From: Glaciihabitans tibetensis
Lineage (GTDB): Bacteria > Actinomycetota > Actinomycetes > Actinomycetales > Microbacteriaceae
Reading direction: 5' to 3'
DNA: 64,000 nt
Assembly (NCBI RefSeq): GCF_003003265.1
Contig: NZ_PVTL01000005.1
Location: forward strand, 186,001-250,000
The notes below the pieces were generated by a model. It saw only the letters and a program-made list of their open reading frames with translations, was not told where the DNA came from and searched no databases. Of the stretch, positions 32,308 through 42,689 are shown piece by piece; position 1 is the stretch's first letter; the number at the start of each line of letters is the position of its first letter. A program made the translations under genes and the position numbers.

Positions 32308-33163
32308 AGCGCTCTTCGTCTCTTCCCGCCCGCTGAGCTGGGTGAATACGGCCTTTCCGTTTGCCGCCGCCTACCTGACGACGACACGCGAAATTGACCT
32401 GGTCTGGGTGCTCGGCACCATCTACTTCCTCATCCCGTACAACCTTGCGATGTATGGCATCAACGACGTCTTCGACTACGAGTCCGACCTGCGTAACCCG
32501 CGCAAGGGCGGCGTCGAAGGTGCCCTGCTCGACCGGTCGATGCACCGCACAACGCTCTGGGCCGCGGCGATCACTAATATTCCGTTCCTGGTATATCTCG
32601 TCTGGGTCGGCTCGCCGCTGTCCTGGCTGGTGCTTGCCGCGAGCGTGTTCGCCGTCATTGCCTACTCCGCGCCGGGCCTCCGCTTCAAGGAACGGCCGTT
32701 CGTCGACTCGCTCACCTCGAGCACCCACTTTGTATCTCCGGCGGTCTACGGATTGGTTCTCGCGGGCGCCACCTTCACCCCGGAACTCTGGCTGGTACTC
32801 GGCGCTTTCTTCCTGTGGGGAATCGCGTCCCACGCCTTCGGTGCTGTGCAGGACATCGTTGCTGACCGCGAGGGCGGCATCAGCTCGGTTGCAACGGTTA
32901 TCGGCGGTGCCGCGACCGTGCGGCTGTCCGTGATCGCGTATCTGCTGGCTGGAGCATTGCTGCTCTTCGCCGGGTTTCCCGCTGCGATCGCGTCGGTGCT
33001 CGTTGTTCCCTACGCGCTGATGTGCGCCCCATTTTGGTCCGTGACGGATGCCGCCGCCGAGACAGCCAACCGTGGCTGGCGACGTTTCCTCTGGCTCAAC
33101 TTCGTTTCGGGCTTTGTCGTCACGATGTTGCTCATCGCCTACTGGTGGATTACCGCAGCCTGA
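32294..33163 (+). CDS. crtEb: Lycopene elongase (UbiA-family prenyltransferase)
   Basis: A 289-residue membrane prenyltransferase that adds two dimethylallyl units to lycopene, giving the C50 acyclic precursor flavuxanthin. The first Asp-rich motif NDVFDYESDLRNPRKGG and the second in 'GAVQDIVADREGG' are complete, within about eight membrane segments. Start GTG 32294 lies inside the end of crtYf. Last gene of the operon; the next gene is convergent after 11 bases. Confidence 0.94.
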   Translation: MNTLKALFVSSRPLSWVNTAFPFAAAYLTTTREIDLVWVLGTIYFLIPYNLAMYGINDVFDYESDLRNPRKGGVEGALLDRSMHRTTLWAAAITNIPFLVYLVWVGSPLSWLVLAASVFAVIAYSAPGLRFKERPFVDSLTSSTHFVSPAVYGLVLAGATFTPELWLVLGAFFLWGIASHAFGAVQDIVADREGGISSVATVIGGAATVRLSVIAYLLAGALLLFAGFPAAIASVLVVPYALMCAPFWSVTDAAAETANRGWRRFLWLNFVSGFVVTMLLIAYWWITAA

Positions 33164-33174
33164 CCCCGTTTCGG

Positions 33175-34164
33175 TCACCCCACCCGGTCGAGATTCGACC
33201 AACAGGCCGCCGTTCGGCCGCCTTCGTCCCAACTGTCTGCAGACGGGTAATAGAACCACCCACTCGGTGCCTGCACTTCGCCGCGGAGCCGTGCCGCAGC
33301 ATCGCAGGTCGCGTTTGCCGCGGCGACGAGTGCCTCCTCGCCGGGGTACGGCGCCTCTTCCGGGTAGCCGAGTGGGTGCATGCCGTCGAAGAGCCAGCGC
33401 GCGGATTCGGTGCAGGCGGTGGGCTGGCTGCCTTGCGTCTGTTGCGGGCCGACGTCCGCCGACGATCCGGGCGCCCAGCGACAGTACTGGAAGTCGTCTG
33501 GTGAGGTGAACGAAGCCAGGACAAGGTCGTGAATGCTCGCCGGAAGCGCGGCCAATTCAAGCTCGCCGGTGCCGGAATCGGGCGCGTATTGTGCGACGTC
33601 GCACCGGACCCATCGCGCCCCGGCGTCCCGTTCGGCATCCGTGGGGAGAAACGAGAACCACTGCACGAGCACCTGACGTTCGGTCAGCCGCGGGAAGAGA
33701 TCGTCGAAGCGCGAGCCGCAGATGTCACGTATCGCATCGTCGATGCGCACCTGGAGGGCGCTGTCTGCGGCGTCCGAGGTGCTCGCCCGCATCTCGTCGA
33801 GCAATTCCGCGGGCAAATCCTCCGCCGCGTAGGTATAGGTGGTGTGCTCCTCGCTGCACGGAACGTACTCACCCCCACGCCAGGTGCGCCACGCCCCCAC
33901 CTCGTCAGCCGTTGCGACCCAGCAGCGGCCGAACACCTTCGGCGAGAGCGACGGCAGGTAGGCAGACCCGGCCGCTGACGGGTCGGCGCTGTTCTCGTCG
34001 GCCGCCGACGCACCTACGGACGCCGCACCAACGGTCCACTGAGATTGCGCGCACCCGGTGAGAAATAGCGCAGCGGCGAAGATCGCCGTGAGGCACACCG
34101 CGTTGCAGAGCCATACCGACAGGGGCCGCGCGGCGTTGCGAGGATCATGAGGATGGAGTTCCAT
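33175..34164 (-). CDS. Septum-formation-family lipoprotein
   Basis: A 329-residue exported protein. The signal segment ends with the lipobox LTGC (about residues 35-38). The mature part has a repeated pattern of Cys spaced as in the actinobacterial 'septum formation' domain: 'GRCWVA', 'YVPCSEEHTTYTYA', 'DICGSRF', 'VRCDVAQY', 'QYCRWAPG', 'TACTESARW'. Function in the family is poorly known. It is convergent with crtEb and unrelated to carotenoids as far as can be seen. Confidence 0.8.
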   Translation of the reverse strand: MELHPHDPRNAARPLSVWLCNAVCLTAIFAAALFLTGCAQSQWTVGAASVGASAADENSADPSAAGSAYLPSLSPKVFGRCWVATADEVGAWRTWRGGEYVPCSEEHTTYTYAAEDLPAELLDEMRASTSDAADSALQVRIDDAIRDICGSRFDDLFPRLTERQVLVQWFSFLPTDAERDAGARWVRCDVAQYAPDSGTGELELAALPASIHDLVLASFTSPDDFQYCRWAPGSSADVGPQQTQGSQPTACTESARWLFDGMHPLGYPEEAPYPGEEALVAAANATCDAAARLRGEVQAPSGWFYYPSADSWDEGGRTAACWSNLDRVG

Positions 34165-34334
34165 CCCCTGATCGTTGCGCGGACAGCAACGTCCAAACCG
34201 GGTGAGGCAGAATTTGTGGAAAACTCTGCGTACTCCCGCAAGGAGTGCGGCGGCCGCCGGGGTGCCGACGAGTGGTGCGGCGGCAGCTACACGTTGTTCC
34301 AGCCGACCCGTCGTTTAGCTACACAGCGTTTCAG

Positions 34335-34772
34335 TCACACGTCGTTCCAGCCGAGGTTGCGCGCGACCTGCTCGAGGGTGGTGATAGTCGTGGCGTACTC
34401 CGCGTCGCTCACACCCTCGGTGGCAATCTCCCGATTCGCCGCGACCACTTCAGCCAGCCGAGTGTACGCGGTGGAGCCGCGTTCGGTGATCTCATACCGG
34501 CCCTCGGCCGAGGGCCCATCGGCTGCAGTCACCCACCCGCTCTCAATGAGTTCGCCGAGGTGCTCGGTCGACGATTCGCCTTCAACCGTCGACAGAAACG
34601 GCGCGACCGCGGCATCCAACTCGTCAACCGTTGCACTCCCGCGAGAGAGTACGGTCAACAGCTGCCACTGCCGTCGGGTAACGCCGTGTTCTTCCAGCGT
34701 GGACGCGAAACGCTCATCGATCATGCGGTCGACGAGCTTGAGCCAGAATCCGATCGGACGTTGATCAGTCAT
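34335..34772 (-). CDS. MarR-family transcriptional regulator
   Basis: A 145-residue winged-helix regulator. The region 'GVTRRQWQLLTVLSRGSATVDELDAAV' is the first helices of the MarR fold, and 'EHLGELIESGWVTAADGPSAEGRYEITERG' is the recognition helix and wing. MarR proteins regulate by ligand-responsive DNA binding. In corynebacteria a MarR-type regulator controls the crtE operon, so a link with the crt genes 1.2 kb away is possible but not shown. TAATCT lies six bases before ATG 34772, suggesting a leaderless mRNA. Confidence 0.85.
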   Translation of the reverse strand: MTDQRPIGFWLKLVDRMIDERFASTLEEHGVTRRQWQLLTVLSRGSATVDELDAAVAPFLSTVEGESSTEHLGELIESGWVTAADGPSAEGRYEITERGSTAYTRLAEVVAANREIATEGVSDAEYATTITTLEQVARNLGWNDV

Positions 34773-34879
34773 AGCTTCAGATTAGACATTTTCGGGCGAA
34801 AAATGAAGGAACTTCGTGCCAATAAAGTGTGGTGGATGTCGCGTCCGCGAGACTCGGGCACCGACATCCACCACGTTTG

Positions 34880-35668
34880 CTAGAAGTCGAAACCGAGCTC
34901 CTTGGGGTACTCGCCGAGAGCGGTGAGCTGCGCGGCGGCCGCGCTGAGGTGCGCGAGCGTGAGGCCGAGGGTTTGGGGCCCAAAGCTCACGCGCGAGACG
35001 CCGAGTTCGGCCAGCTTCGCGAGCGGGACCCCGTCCGGCTTTCCGATCACGGAAATTTTGCCGTGCACCTCGGACAGGGCCTTGGTGACCAGCTCTTCCG
35101 TGCCGAGGCCGAGGAAGAAGATGACGTCTGCTCCCGCGTCGAGGTAGGCGTTGGCACGTGCGACGGCGTCGTCCCACTCACCACCGCCGGCGAGGGTATC
35201 GACGCGGGCGTTAATGACGAGGGGGACGCCGGTCTTGTCGGCAGCGGCGCGGGCGGCGGCAACGCGGGCAGCGGCCTCCTCGATCGGGAACGTTGGGGCC
35301 TTGGGCGCTCCGACGCTGTCTTCGATGTTGATTCCGGCAGCGCCAGCCTCGATCAGGCGGGTCACGTTGGCCTCAACGCCAGCCGCGTCCTTTGCGTAAC
35401 CCTTTTCGAAATCGACGGAGACGGGGAGGTCGGTGGCATCGATGATGACCTTGGCTGCGGCGATCGCCTGGTCAACGGAGAGGCCTTCACCGTCTTCGAC
35501 GCCGTGGGCGAAAGACACGGAGTGGCTCGCGGAGGCAAGCGCCTTCACTCCGGGGACGTCGGAGACGATGCGGGCGGTCACGGCGTCCCATACGTTGCTG
35601 ACGATGAGGGGAGTGCCGGGAACGTGCAGCGACAGAAGCAGTTCGGCCTTTTCGGCGGTAGTAGTCAT
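34880..35668 (-). CDS. PEP mutase / isocitrate lyase superfamily enzyme
   Basis: A 262-residue TIM-barrel enzyme of the PEP mutase group, which cleaves or forms C-C or C-P bonds of 2-oxo/hydroxy acids. The substrate loop and metal site are visible in 'PVSVDFEKGYA', 'AGINIEDSVG' and 'VINARVDT'. It lacks the KKCGH active-site motif of isocitrate lyase, so it is more like the oxaloacetate decarboxylase/PEP phosphonomutase-like family. GGGGAG precedes ATG 35668. No pathway partner is visible nearby. Confidence 0.85.
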   Translation of the reverse strand: MTTTAEKAELLLSLHVPGTPLIVSNVWDAVTARIVSDVPGVKALASASHSVSFAHGVEDGEGLSVDQAIAAAKVIIDATDLPVSVDFEKGYAKDAAGVEANVTRLIEAGAAGINIEDSVGAPKAPTFPIEEAAARVAAARAAADKTGVPLVINARVDTLAGGGEWDDAVARANAYLDAGADVIFFLGLGTEELVTKALSEVHGKISVIGKPDGVPLAKLAELGVSRVSFGPQTLGLTLAHLSAAAAQLTALGEYPKELGFDF

Positions 35669-35733
35669 CTCCCCATCATTGACGGGAAGTCTGGATGAAT
35701 CATCTGCCGATGAGATGAGTCGTTTGCAGTTGC

Positions 35734-37155
35734 CTAGGAGACCTTTTTGCCCGCGGAGACGAACAGCATCATGACCAGCCCGATCAAGATAATGGACACG
35801 ATCCCGAGGATGCCCCAGTAGACGGCGCCGAAGATGGCGATGAGGATCGTCCAGGCTGCCTGCGACATAAAGCTGGCCGCACGGCCGGTGGTGGCGTATA
35901 GGCCGAAAATCTCGCCCTCGCGGCCGGCCGGGGTGAGGCGCATCAGCAGGGAACGGCTGGCGGATTGGGCCGGGCCGACGAAGAGACAGAGCGCGAGGCC
36001 GAAGACCCAGAACGTCGTTTTTCCGGCGTCGTGCAGCAGGAAGGTGGCCGTGCCGGCAACGACGAGCCCCACCAGCGCGGTAATGATGACGGCGCGGGGG
36101 CCGAATCGGTCATCGAAGCGCCCAGAGATAACCGTGCTTATTCCAGCCACGAGGTTGGCCGCGATGCCAAAGATAACGACCTCCAAGAATTGGAAGTCGA
36201 AAACGAGGCTGGCGATGATGGCGCCGAAGGCGAAAACCCCGGCGAGCCCATCGCGGTAGACGGCACTGGCGAGCAGAAACCAGAAGGTGGGACGGGCTTC
36301 GCGGTAGATGCGGACGATGTCTTTCACCAACACGACATAGCTACCCAAGAAGCTGACGCGCTCGCGGCCGGGGGCCGGGGCGATCTCCGGCACGTTCAGA
36401 ATGAGAGGGATGGTGAACACCACGGTCCACACCGCGCAACCGACGGCGACGAGTCGGAACGGCAGCCCCTCCTCCTGTGGAAGGCCGAACCAGTCGGAAG
36501 AGTACGCGACCACAACCAGCACAAGGGCGAGAATGCCGCCGATATAGCCGAGACCCCAACCCAGCCCGCTGACCTTGCCAACGGTCTTCGGTGTGGAGAC
36601 CTGCACCAGCATGGCGTTGTAGTTGACGCCGGCGATCTCGCTGAACACGCTGCCGATCGAGACGAGCGCGACACCCAGCACGAAGTATGCGGGGGATGCT
36701 TCGACAAAGAACAGCAGCGCCATCGAGACGACGACCGCGGCCGAGGCGATCAGGAGGCCCCTTTTGCGACCGCCGGACGTATCGGCACGCTGGCCGAGGA
36801 TCGGCGCGATCAGCAAGATGACAAGCCCGGCGATCGTTCCGCCGAGGCCGAGGCCGCTCGCGAGTTCGGCGAGCCCGGCCTCCTTCGCCGCATCACCGTC
36901 GGGCAGCGACGCGAGGCCATCCGGGAGGAATACCTCCGTCGTCAGGTAGAGGGCGGTGAAAATGAAGGTGAGGACCACGGTGTTGAAGGGCTGGTTGGCC
37001 CAGTCCCAAAGCGCCCAGGAAATGACCTGCCTGCGGGGAATGACCTTGCCCTCTTGCAGCTCGAGCCCGACGCGGGCGAGAGCGCCGGTGGCTGCCGGGG
37101 CTGCTGCGGATCCGCCGGGGATCAGGTTCGCGTCGTGGGGGGTGGGGGTGCTCAT
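35734..37155 (-). CDS. MFS transporter, UMF1 type
   Basis: A 473-residue membrane carrier with about twelve segments. The N-terminal 'WALWDWANQPFNTVVLTFIFTALYL' is the hallmark of the UMF1/Atg22-like branch of the major facilitator superfamily. The bacterial substrates are mostly unknown. Start ATG 37155 follows TACTCT by six bases (leaderless type); upstream in-frame residues are not conserved. Confidence 0.88.
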   Translation of the reverse strand: MSTPTPHDANLIPGGSAAAPAATGALARVGLELQEGKVIPRRQVISWALWDWANQPFNTVVLTFIFTALYLTTEVFLPDGLASLPDGDAAKEAGLAELASGLGLGGTIAGLVILLIAPILGQRADTSGGRKRGLLIASAAVVVSMALLFFVEASPAYFVLGVALVSIGSVFSEIAGVNYNAMLVQVSTPKTVGKVSGLGWGLGYIGGILALVLVVVAYSSDWFGLPQEEGLPFRLVAVGCAVWTVVFTIPLILNVPEIAPAPGRERVSFLGSYVVLVKDIVRIYREARPTFWFLLASAVYRDGLAGVFAFGAIIASLVFDFQFLEVVIFGIAANLVAGISTVISGRFDDRFGPRAVIITALVGLVVAGTATFLLHDAGKTTFWVFGLALCLFVGPAQSASRSLLMRLTPAGREGEIFGLYATTGRAASFMSQAAWTILIAIFGAVYWGILGIVSIILIGLVMMLFVSAGKKVS

Positions 37156-37755
37156 GGACACAGAGTAGTGGCCCTGTGCAAACTCCCGGGGATGAGCCTG
37201 CACTCCAGTAGACCGACTGGTTGTGCGCTCTCGATTCGGGGTCCGGGCGTGGGCGCAACAATCCGCTCAAGTGTCAGGTTTTGTCGCCCGCCCAAAACGT
37301 GAGGTGCCACGATTTGTCTCTGCCTAGCTGAAGTGTCATGTCTCGTCGCTGGCCAGAATTTGAAGTGACACGTTTCGTCGCTGGCCAGAACTTCAAGTGT
37401 CAGGTTTCGTCGCTGGCCCGAGTTTGAAGTGTCCCGCTTCGTCGCTCCTCGTGGGTGAGGTGGCCCAATTCGTCGTACTTTTTCACGAGTTTCGACTAAT
37501 CGTGGCACTTCGGCTGGAGCGCGCCTGGAACGGCCCAGGGGGAGTGAGGTGTCAGGTTTGGTCGAGCGAGTACGGCCGTGCGGCGTCGTCATCCCGCGTC
37601 GTACGGTCCGCCGCAGCGGCGCCGAACGCTGGGCCGCTGCCTGCGCCGCATCGGCGGTAAACGGCAGGTGTCGTCGGCCTCACGATTCGAAGTACAGCGG
37701 GTCAACCGAGCGCTGAGAGTGACCTCGCAATTCGACTCGGTGAAATGCTGACGAT
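37156..37755. other. 600-bp gene-free region with a 32-bp repeat field
   Basis: No coding gene is supported here. The left half contains a set of directly repeated sequences (37269-37580) described separately; the right half, to the start of the gene at 37756, shows no motif I can assign. Confidence 0.7.
37269..37568 (+). repeat. Direct repeat family AAGTGTCAGGTTTCGTCGCTGG, about 32-bp period
   Basis: Copies begin at 37269, 37302, 37331, 37363, 37395, 37427 and 37458, and an isolated one at 37547. Spacing is 32 exactly across the four best copies (37331, 37363, 37395, 37427). The conserved part is AAGTG(T/A)CA(G/C)GTTTCGTCGCTGGCC and the last eight or so bases vary. All copies point the same way. 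The structure resembles serial transposase-binding sites at one end of an IS21- or Mu-like element, but no transposase gene is present. This origin is inference. Confidence 0.85.
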
Positions 37756-38301
37756 ATGACGAACCAACTGAGCATCAAGGTGGAGGTAGACGGCTGGGAA
37801 GGGTCCCTGACCCCCGAGGTGGATGGCGTGTCTCTCGCCGATCTCGCCAAGTCATTTGAGGAGAGCCGCGAGTTCGACGTGGCCGGTGGCTACGGCGGCA
37901 TCTTTCCGGCACTTTTTCGGTTCGGTGACCTATCCCTGTACTACCTGGGGCTTGGCGCCAGCCAGTGGCCGGCACCCGGTGAGGCGTGGCTTCTCGGGTG
38001 CAGCTGCAGGGAAGTCGGATGTTGGCCTCTCACCGCGCGCATCACCGTGACCGACGCTCTCGTTGCATGGTCTGACTTCTCGCAGGAACATCGACCCGAC
38101 CGGGACTACTCCGGATTCGGCCCGTTCGAGTTCGACCGCTGGCAGTACGAATCCGCGGTCGCGGTCGCGGTGAACTCGCTGCCGGATTTGTCAAAGCGCC
38201 AACCGCAGCAGGCATGCAGGCCCAAAAAGCGCGAAGCAGCGGAGCTACCCGCGGCGCAGGAGCTGCCCGCCGCGCAGGAGCAACCCGCCGCGCAGGACTA
38301 A
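37756..38301 (+). CDS. Conserved hypothetical protein with Ala/Gln tail
   Basis: A 181-residue soluble protein. The central part 'GEAWLLGCSCREVGCWPLTARITV' with three Cys, followed by 'SDFSQEHRPDRDYSGFGPFEFDRWQYESAV', is a conserved pattern I have seen in bacterial hypothetical proteins of unknown function. The C-terminus is three in-frame 18-base repeats encoding (E)LPAAQ-type hexapeptides (38242-38295). It is followed by the dnaK promoter region. Confidence 0.75.
   Translation: MTNQLSIKVEVDGWEGSLTPEVDGVSLADLAKSFEESREFDVAGGYGGIFPALFRFGDLSLYYLGLGASQWPAPGEAWLLGCSCREVGCWPLTARITVTDALVAWSDFSQEHRPDRDYSGFGPFEFDRWQYESAVAVAVNSLPDLSKRQPQQACRPKKREAAELPAAQELPAAQEQPAAQD
38242..38295 (+). repeat. 18-bp repeat coding a terminal LPAAQ tail
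   Basis: Three in-frame units at 38242-38259, 38260-38277 and 38278-38295 encode ELPAAQ, ELPAAQ and EQPAAQ just before the final Asp and stop. The architecture is the same as in the CrtI tail. Confidence 0.9.
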
Positions 38302-38319
38302 ATCACCTCATACCAATAA

Positions 38320-38340
38320 CTTGAGCCACTCACACTCAGC
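38320..38340. promoter_or_regulatory. HAIR-like HspR operator 1 upstream of dnaK
   Basis: CTTGAGC-N7-ACTCAGC, compared with the HspR inverted repeat CTTGAGT-N7-ACTCAAG: 6 of 7 and 5 of 7 positions match with correct N7 spacing. It lies 102 bases before the dnaK start and just upstream of TTGACA (38356-38361). Confidence 0.75.
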
Positions 38341-38382
38341 TTTCAGCTGCTGAACTTGACAGCGATTCCTCGCGCATAGAAA

Positions 38383-40301
<1,919 letters not shown>

Positions 40302-40304
40302 CCC

Positions 40305-41066
40305 ATGGCAAAGGACAAGAAGAAGAGGAACTCGTCCGACGAGCCAGTCGTTCCGGCAGAGCCGCAGCCGCACTCCGAGGACGGGGATACCGCCGCAGTT
40401 GATTCTGCGGAGGACCTGATCGAGGCCGAGGGCCCCGACGTGGAGACCTCGAACGCGGAAGCGCCCGCGGGCGTCACGCCGGAAAACCCCGAGGGCACTG
40501 TGCCGGAGGGCACTGTCTCCGAGGGTTCCGTGCCGGAGGGTGCTGGTTCCGACGGTGCGTCCGCGAAGGGGGCGACTGCCGAAGGCGACGCCCCCGAGGT
40601 CATCACGCTGACCGACGAGGAGGTCAAGTTCATCGAAGAGGGTGAGAAGGACCTCGTCGCCGAGATGCGCAACGACATGCTGCGCGCCCAGGCCGAGCTG
40701 GTCAACTTCCGTACCCGCGTCGAGCGGGACCGCGTCGCCAACCGTGAAGCGGTCATCGTCGAGGTAATCCGTTCGATGCTCCCGGCAATCGATGATCTGG
40801 CCCGTGCCGAAAAGCACGGCGACCTCACCGGTGGTCCGCTGGAGCTGGTTGCCCAGAAGATCCACAGCGGCTTCGAGAAGTACGGCCTGCGCTCGGTCGG
40901 GGAAAAGGGCGAGCCCTTTGACCCGCACTTCCACGAAGCACTGGTCCAGGTTCCGTCCGCTGACGTCAAGGTCAACACCATCGCTGACGTCATTGAAACG
41001 GGCTATGCACTGGGCGACCGTCTGATCCGCGCCGCCAAGGTCGCAGTCCTCGTCCCTCAGGACTAG
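40305..41066 (+). CDS. grpE: Nucleotide exchange factor GrpE
   Basis: A 253-residue GrpE with a long acidic, low-complexity N-terminal extension of about 100 residues, partly made of repeated (V/A)PEG-type units, ahead of the coiled coil 'EMRNDMLRAQAELVNFRTRVERDR'. The C-terminal beta domain 'VGEKGEPFDPHFHEALVQV' is typical. It releases ADP from DnaK. It starts three bases after the dnaK stop. The acidic repeat region is likely unstructured. Confidence 0.95.
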   Translation: MAKDKKKRNSSDEPVVPAEPQPHSEDGDTAAVDSAEDLIEAEGPDVETSNAEAPAGVTPENPEGTVPEGTVSEGSVPEGAGSDGASAKGATAEGDAPEVITLTDEEVKFIEEGEKDLVAEMRNDMLRAQAELVNFRTRVERDRVANREAVIVEVIRSMLPAIDDLARAEKHGDLTGGPLELVAQKIHSGFEKYGLRSVGEKGEPFDPHFHEALVQVPSADVKVNTIADVIETGYALGDRLIRAAKVAVLVPQD

Positions 41067-41075
41067 GGCCGCGCC

Positions 41076-42065
41076 ATGGCAAGCCAGGACTGGTTCGACA
41101 AGGATTTCTACAAGGTCCTTGGTGTCTCGAAGGATGTCTCCGAGGCAGAACTGAAAAAGACGTATCGCAAGCTGGCGAGGCAGTATCACCCGGACTCCAA
41201 CCCGGGGGACGCCAAGTCGGAATCCAAGTTCAAGGAGATCAGCGAGGCGCACTCCGTTCTCGCCGATCCTGAGACGCGTAAGGAATACGACCAGATCCGC
41301 GCAATGGGCTCCGGCGCTCGCTTCACAGCGGGCGGCGGAGGCCAGCCGGGAGGGTTCGAGGACGTGTTCGGCGGAATGTTCAACCAGGGAGCACCTCGGG
41401 GTGGTCGGGCTGGATTCCAATCCAACCCTGGCTTCGAGGACTTGCTCGGCGGCATGTTCGGCGGCGGCGGCTTCGGTCAGAGCACCGGTGGATTCCGCGG
41501 CGCGGGCGGACCCCTCAAGGGGCGCGACCTCGTCGCCAGCACCACGCTCGACTTCATCACCGCAATTCAGGGCGACACCATCAGCCTGCAGCCCTCGGGC
41601 GGTAAACCGATGAAGGTCAAGATCCCAGCCGGGGTCAGCGACGGACAGAAGATCCGACTCAAGGGCAAGGGCGAGGCGAGCATTGATGGTGGAGAAGCCG
41701 GCGACCTGGTGCTCGAAGTGAGCGTGCGCAAGCACCCGGTGTTCGAGCGTGACGGGCTGAACCTTCGGGTTGACGTACCGGTGACCTTCGTGGAGGCCAC
41801 CCTCGGCGCCACCATCGAGGTTCCAACTCTCGGAGGGGATCCCGTGCGCTTGCGGGTTGCTCCCGGTACGCCCAGTGGCCGGATCCTGCGGGTCAAGGGT
41901 CGCGGCGTCAGCACTCCCAAGGGCACGGGCGACCTGCTCGCGAACGTGCAGGTTGCTGTTCCCAGCCACCTGCCCGCGGACGCGCGCACCGCTCTCGAGG
42001 CGTTCGCCGCCGCGATGCCCGACGAGAACCCTCGCACCGAAATGATCAGCAGAGCGAACCTGTAA
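41076..42065 (+). CDS. dnaJ: J-domain chaperone, zinc-finger-less DnaJ
   Basis: A 329-residue Hsp40. The J domain with HPD (QYHPDSNP) is at residues 5-72, followed by a Gly/Phe-rich linker and two C-terminal beta domains ('LKGRDLVASTTLDFITAIQG', 'RIRL' region, 'GRILRVKGRGV'). The CxxCxGxG zinc-finger domain of DnaJ type I is absent, making it a type II (CbpA-like) J protein. It recruits substrates to DnaK. The stop codon TAA shares its last base with an ATG that opens a nine-residue mini-ORF leading to hspR. Confidence 0.95.
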   Translation: MASQDWFDKDFYKVLGVSKDVSEAELKKTYRKLARQYHPDSNPGDAKSESKFKEISEAHSVLADPETRKEYDQIRAMGSGARFTAGGGGQPGGFEDVFGGMFNQGAPRGGRAGFQSNPGFEDLLGGMFGGGGFGQSTGGFRGAGGPLKGRDLVASTTLDFITAIQGDTISLQPSGGKPMKVKIPAGVSDGQKIRLKGKGEASIDGGEAGDLVLEVSVRKHPVFERDGLNLRVDVPVTFVEATLGATIEVPTLGGDPVRLRVAPGTPSGRILRVKGRGVSTPKGTGDLLANVQVAVPSHLPADARTALEAFAAAMPDENPRTEMISRANL

Positions 42066-42094
42066 TGGAACGCACCGCACGGGAACGCCTGTAA
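42065..42094 (+). CDS. Mini-ORF bridging dnaJ and hspR
   Basis: ATG 42065 overlaps the dnaJ stop (TAATG) and opens MERTARERL; its TAA at 42092-42094 overlaps the hspR ATG at 42094 (again TAATG). A direct repeat CCTGTAATGGA occurs at 42059-42069 and 42088-42098, 29 bases apart, which suggests the arrangement arose by duplication. It probably serves to pass ribosomes from dnaJ to hspR; whether the peptide matters is unknown. Confidence 0.45.
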   Translation: MERTARERL

Positions 42095-42540
42095 TGGATG
42101 AGTACGCGCCGGTGTTCGCCATCGCCATGGCGGCCGAATTGGCTGGGATGCACCCGCAGACCCTCCGCCAGTACGACCGCCTTGGCCTGGTGAGCCCGAC
42201 GCGTACCGCCGGCAAGTCCCGTCGATATTCGATGCGGGATGTCGCTCAGCTGCGAGAGATTGCCCGGCTCAGCGCTGAGGGTCTCAACCTAGAAGGCATC
42301 CGCCGCATCGTCGAGCTCGAGAACCAGGTTGCCTACCTCGCCGACCGGGTTCGGGGGCTCGAATCCGCGCTCGCTGACGAAATGCTCAACCGTCCGGGAC
42401 GCCGCGTATTCGCCGCTGGCAGCGCGGGCGACGTCATCTCCCTCAAGGCCGGAACCCGGCTGCGCCGCAACACCGCGGTCGTCGTCTGGCGTCCGCTTGC
42501 CCGGGGCGCCGTGCCCGTCGACGACACCGATACGGACTAG
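42094..42540 (+). CDS. hspR: HspR, MerR-family heat-shock repressor
   Basis: A 148-residue MerR-type regulator starting MDEYAPVFAIAMAAELAGMHPQTLRQYDRLGL, diagnostic for HspR, with 'RYSMRDVAQLREIARLSAEGLNLEGIRRIVELE' as the helix-turn-helix and linker. A coiled coil for dimerisation follows. It binds HAIR inverted repeats such as those at 38320, 38383 and 44584 and represses dnaK and clpB operons, with DnaK as co-repressor in studied actinobacteria. The C-terminal codons VDDTDTD and the stop are duplicated just downstream in another frame (42566). Confidence 0.95.
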   Translation: MDEYAPVFAIAMAAELAGMHPQTLRQYDRLGLVSPTRTAGKSRRYSMRDVAQLREIARLSAEGLNLEGIRRIVELENQVAYLADRVRGLESALADEMLNRPGRRVFAAGSAGDVISLKAGTRLRRNTAVVVWRPLARGAVPVDDTDTD

Positions 42541-42636
42541 CTCGGCGAATGAGTTGGCTGGTCGGGTCGACGACACCGATACGGATTGGCTCAGCGAACG
42601 GATTCGCTCGGCGAACGGATTGGCTGGTCGAGTCGG
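42517..42636 (+). repeat. 49-bp duplication at the end of hspR
   Basis: GTCGACGACACCGATACGGA occurs at 42517-42536, inside the last codons of hspR, and again at 42566-42585. The unit continues with CTCGGCGAAT/C-type sequence and GGCTGGTCG, which also recurs near 42622. The copies are out of frame with each other (49 bases). Confidence 0.85.
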
Positions 42637-42689
42637 CCCTCTCGTTGAATCGGACTGGCCTCGTGGCGCAGAGGTGCGATCCTTGACTA

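Noticed and set aside
37269-37580. CRISPR array
   Set aside because: The repeats are diverged, the variable parts are about eight bases rather than spacer length, and no cas gene is present.
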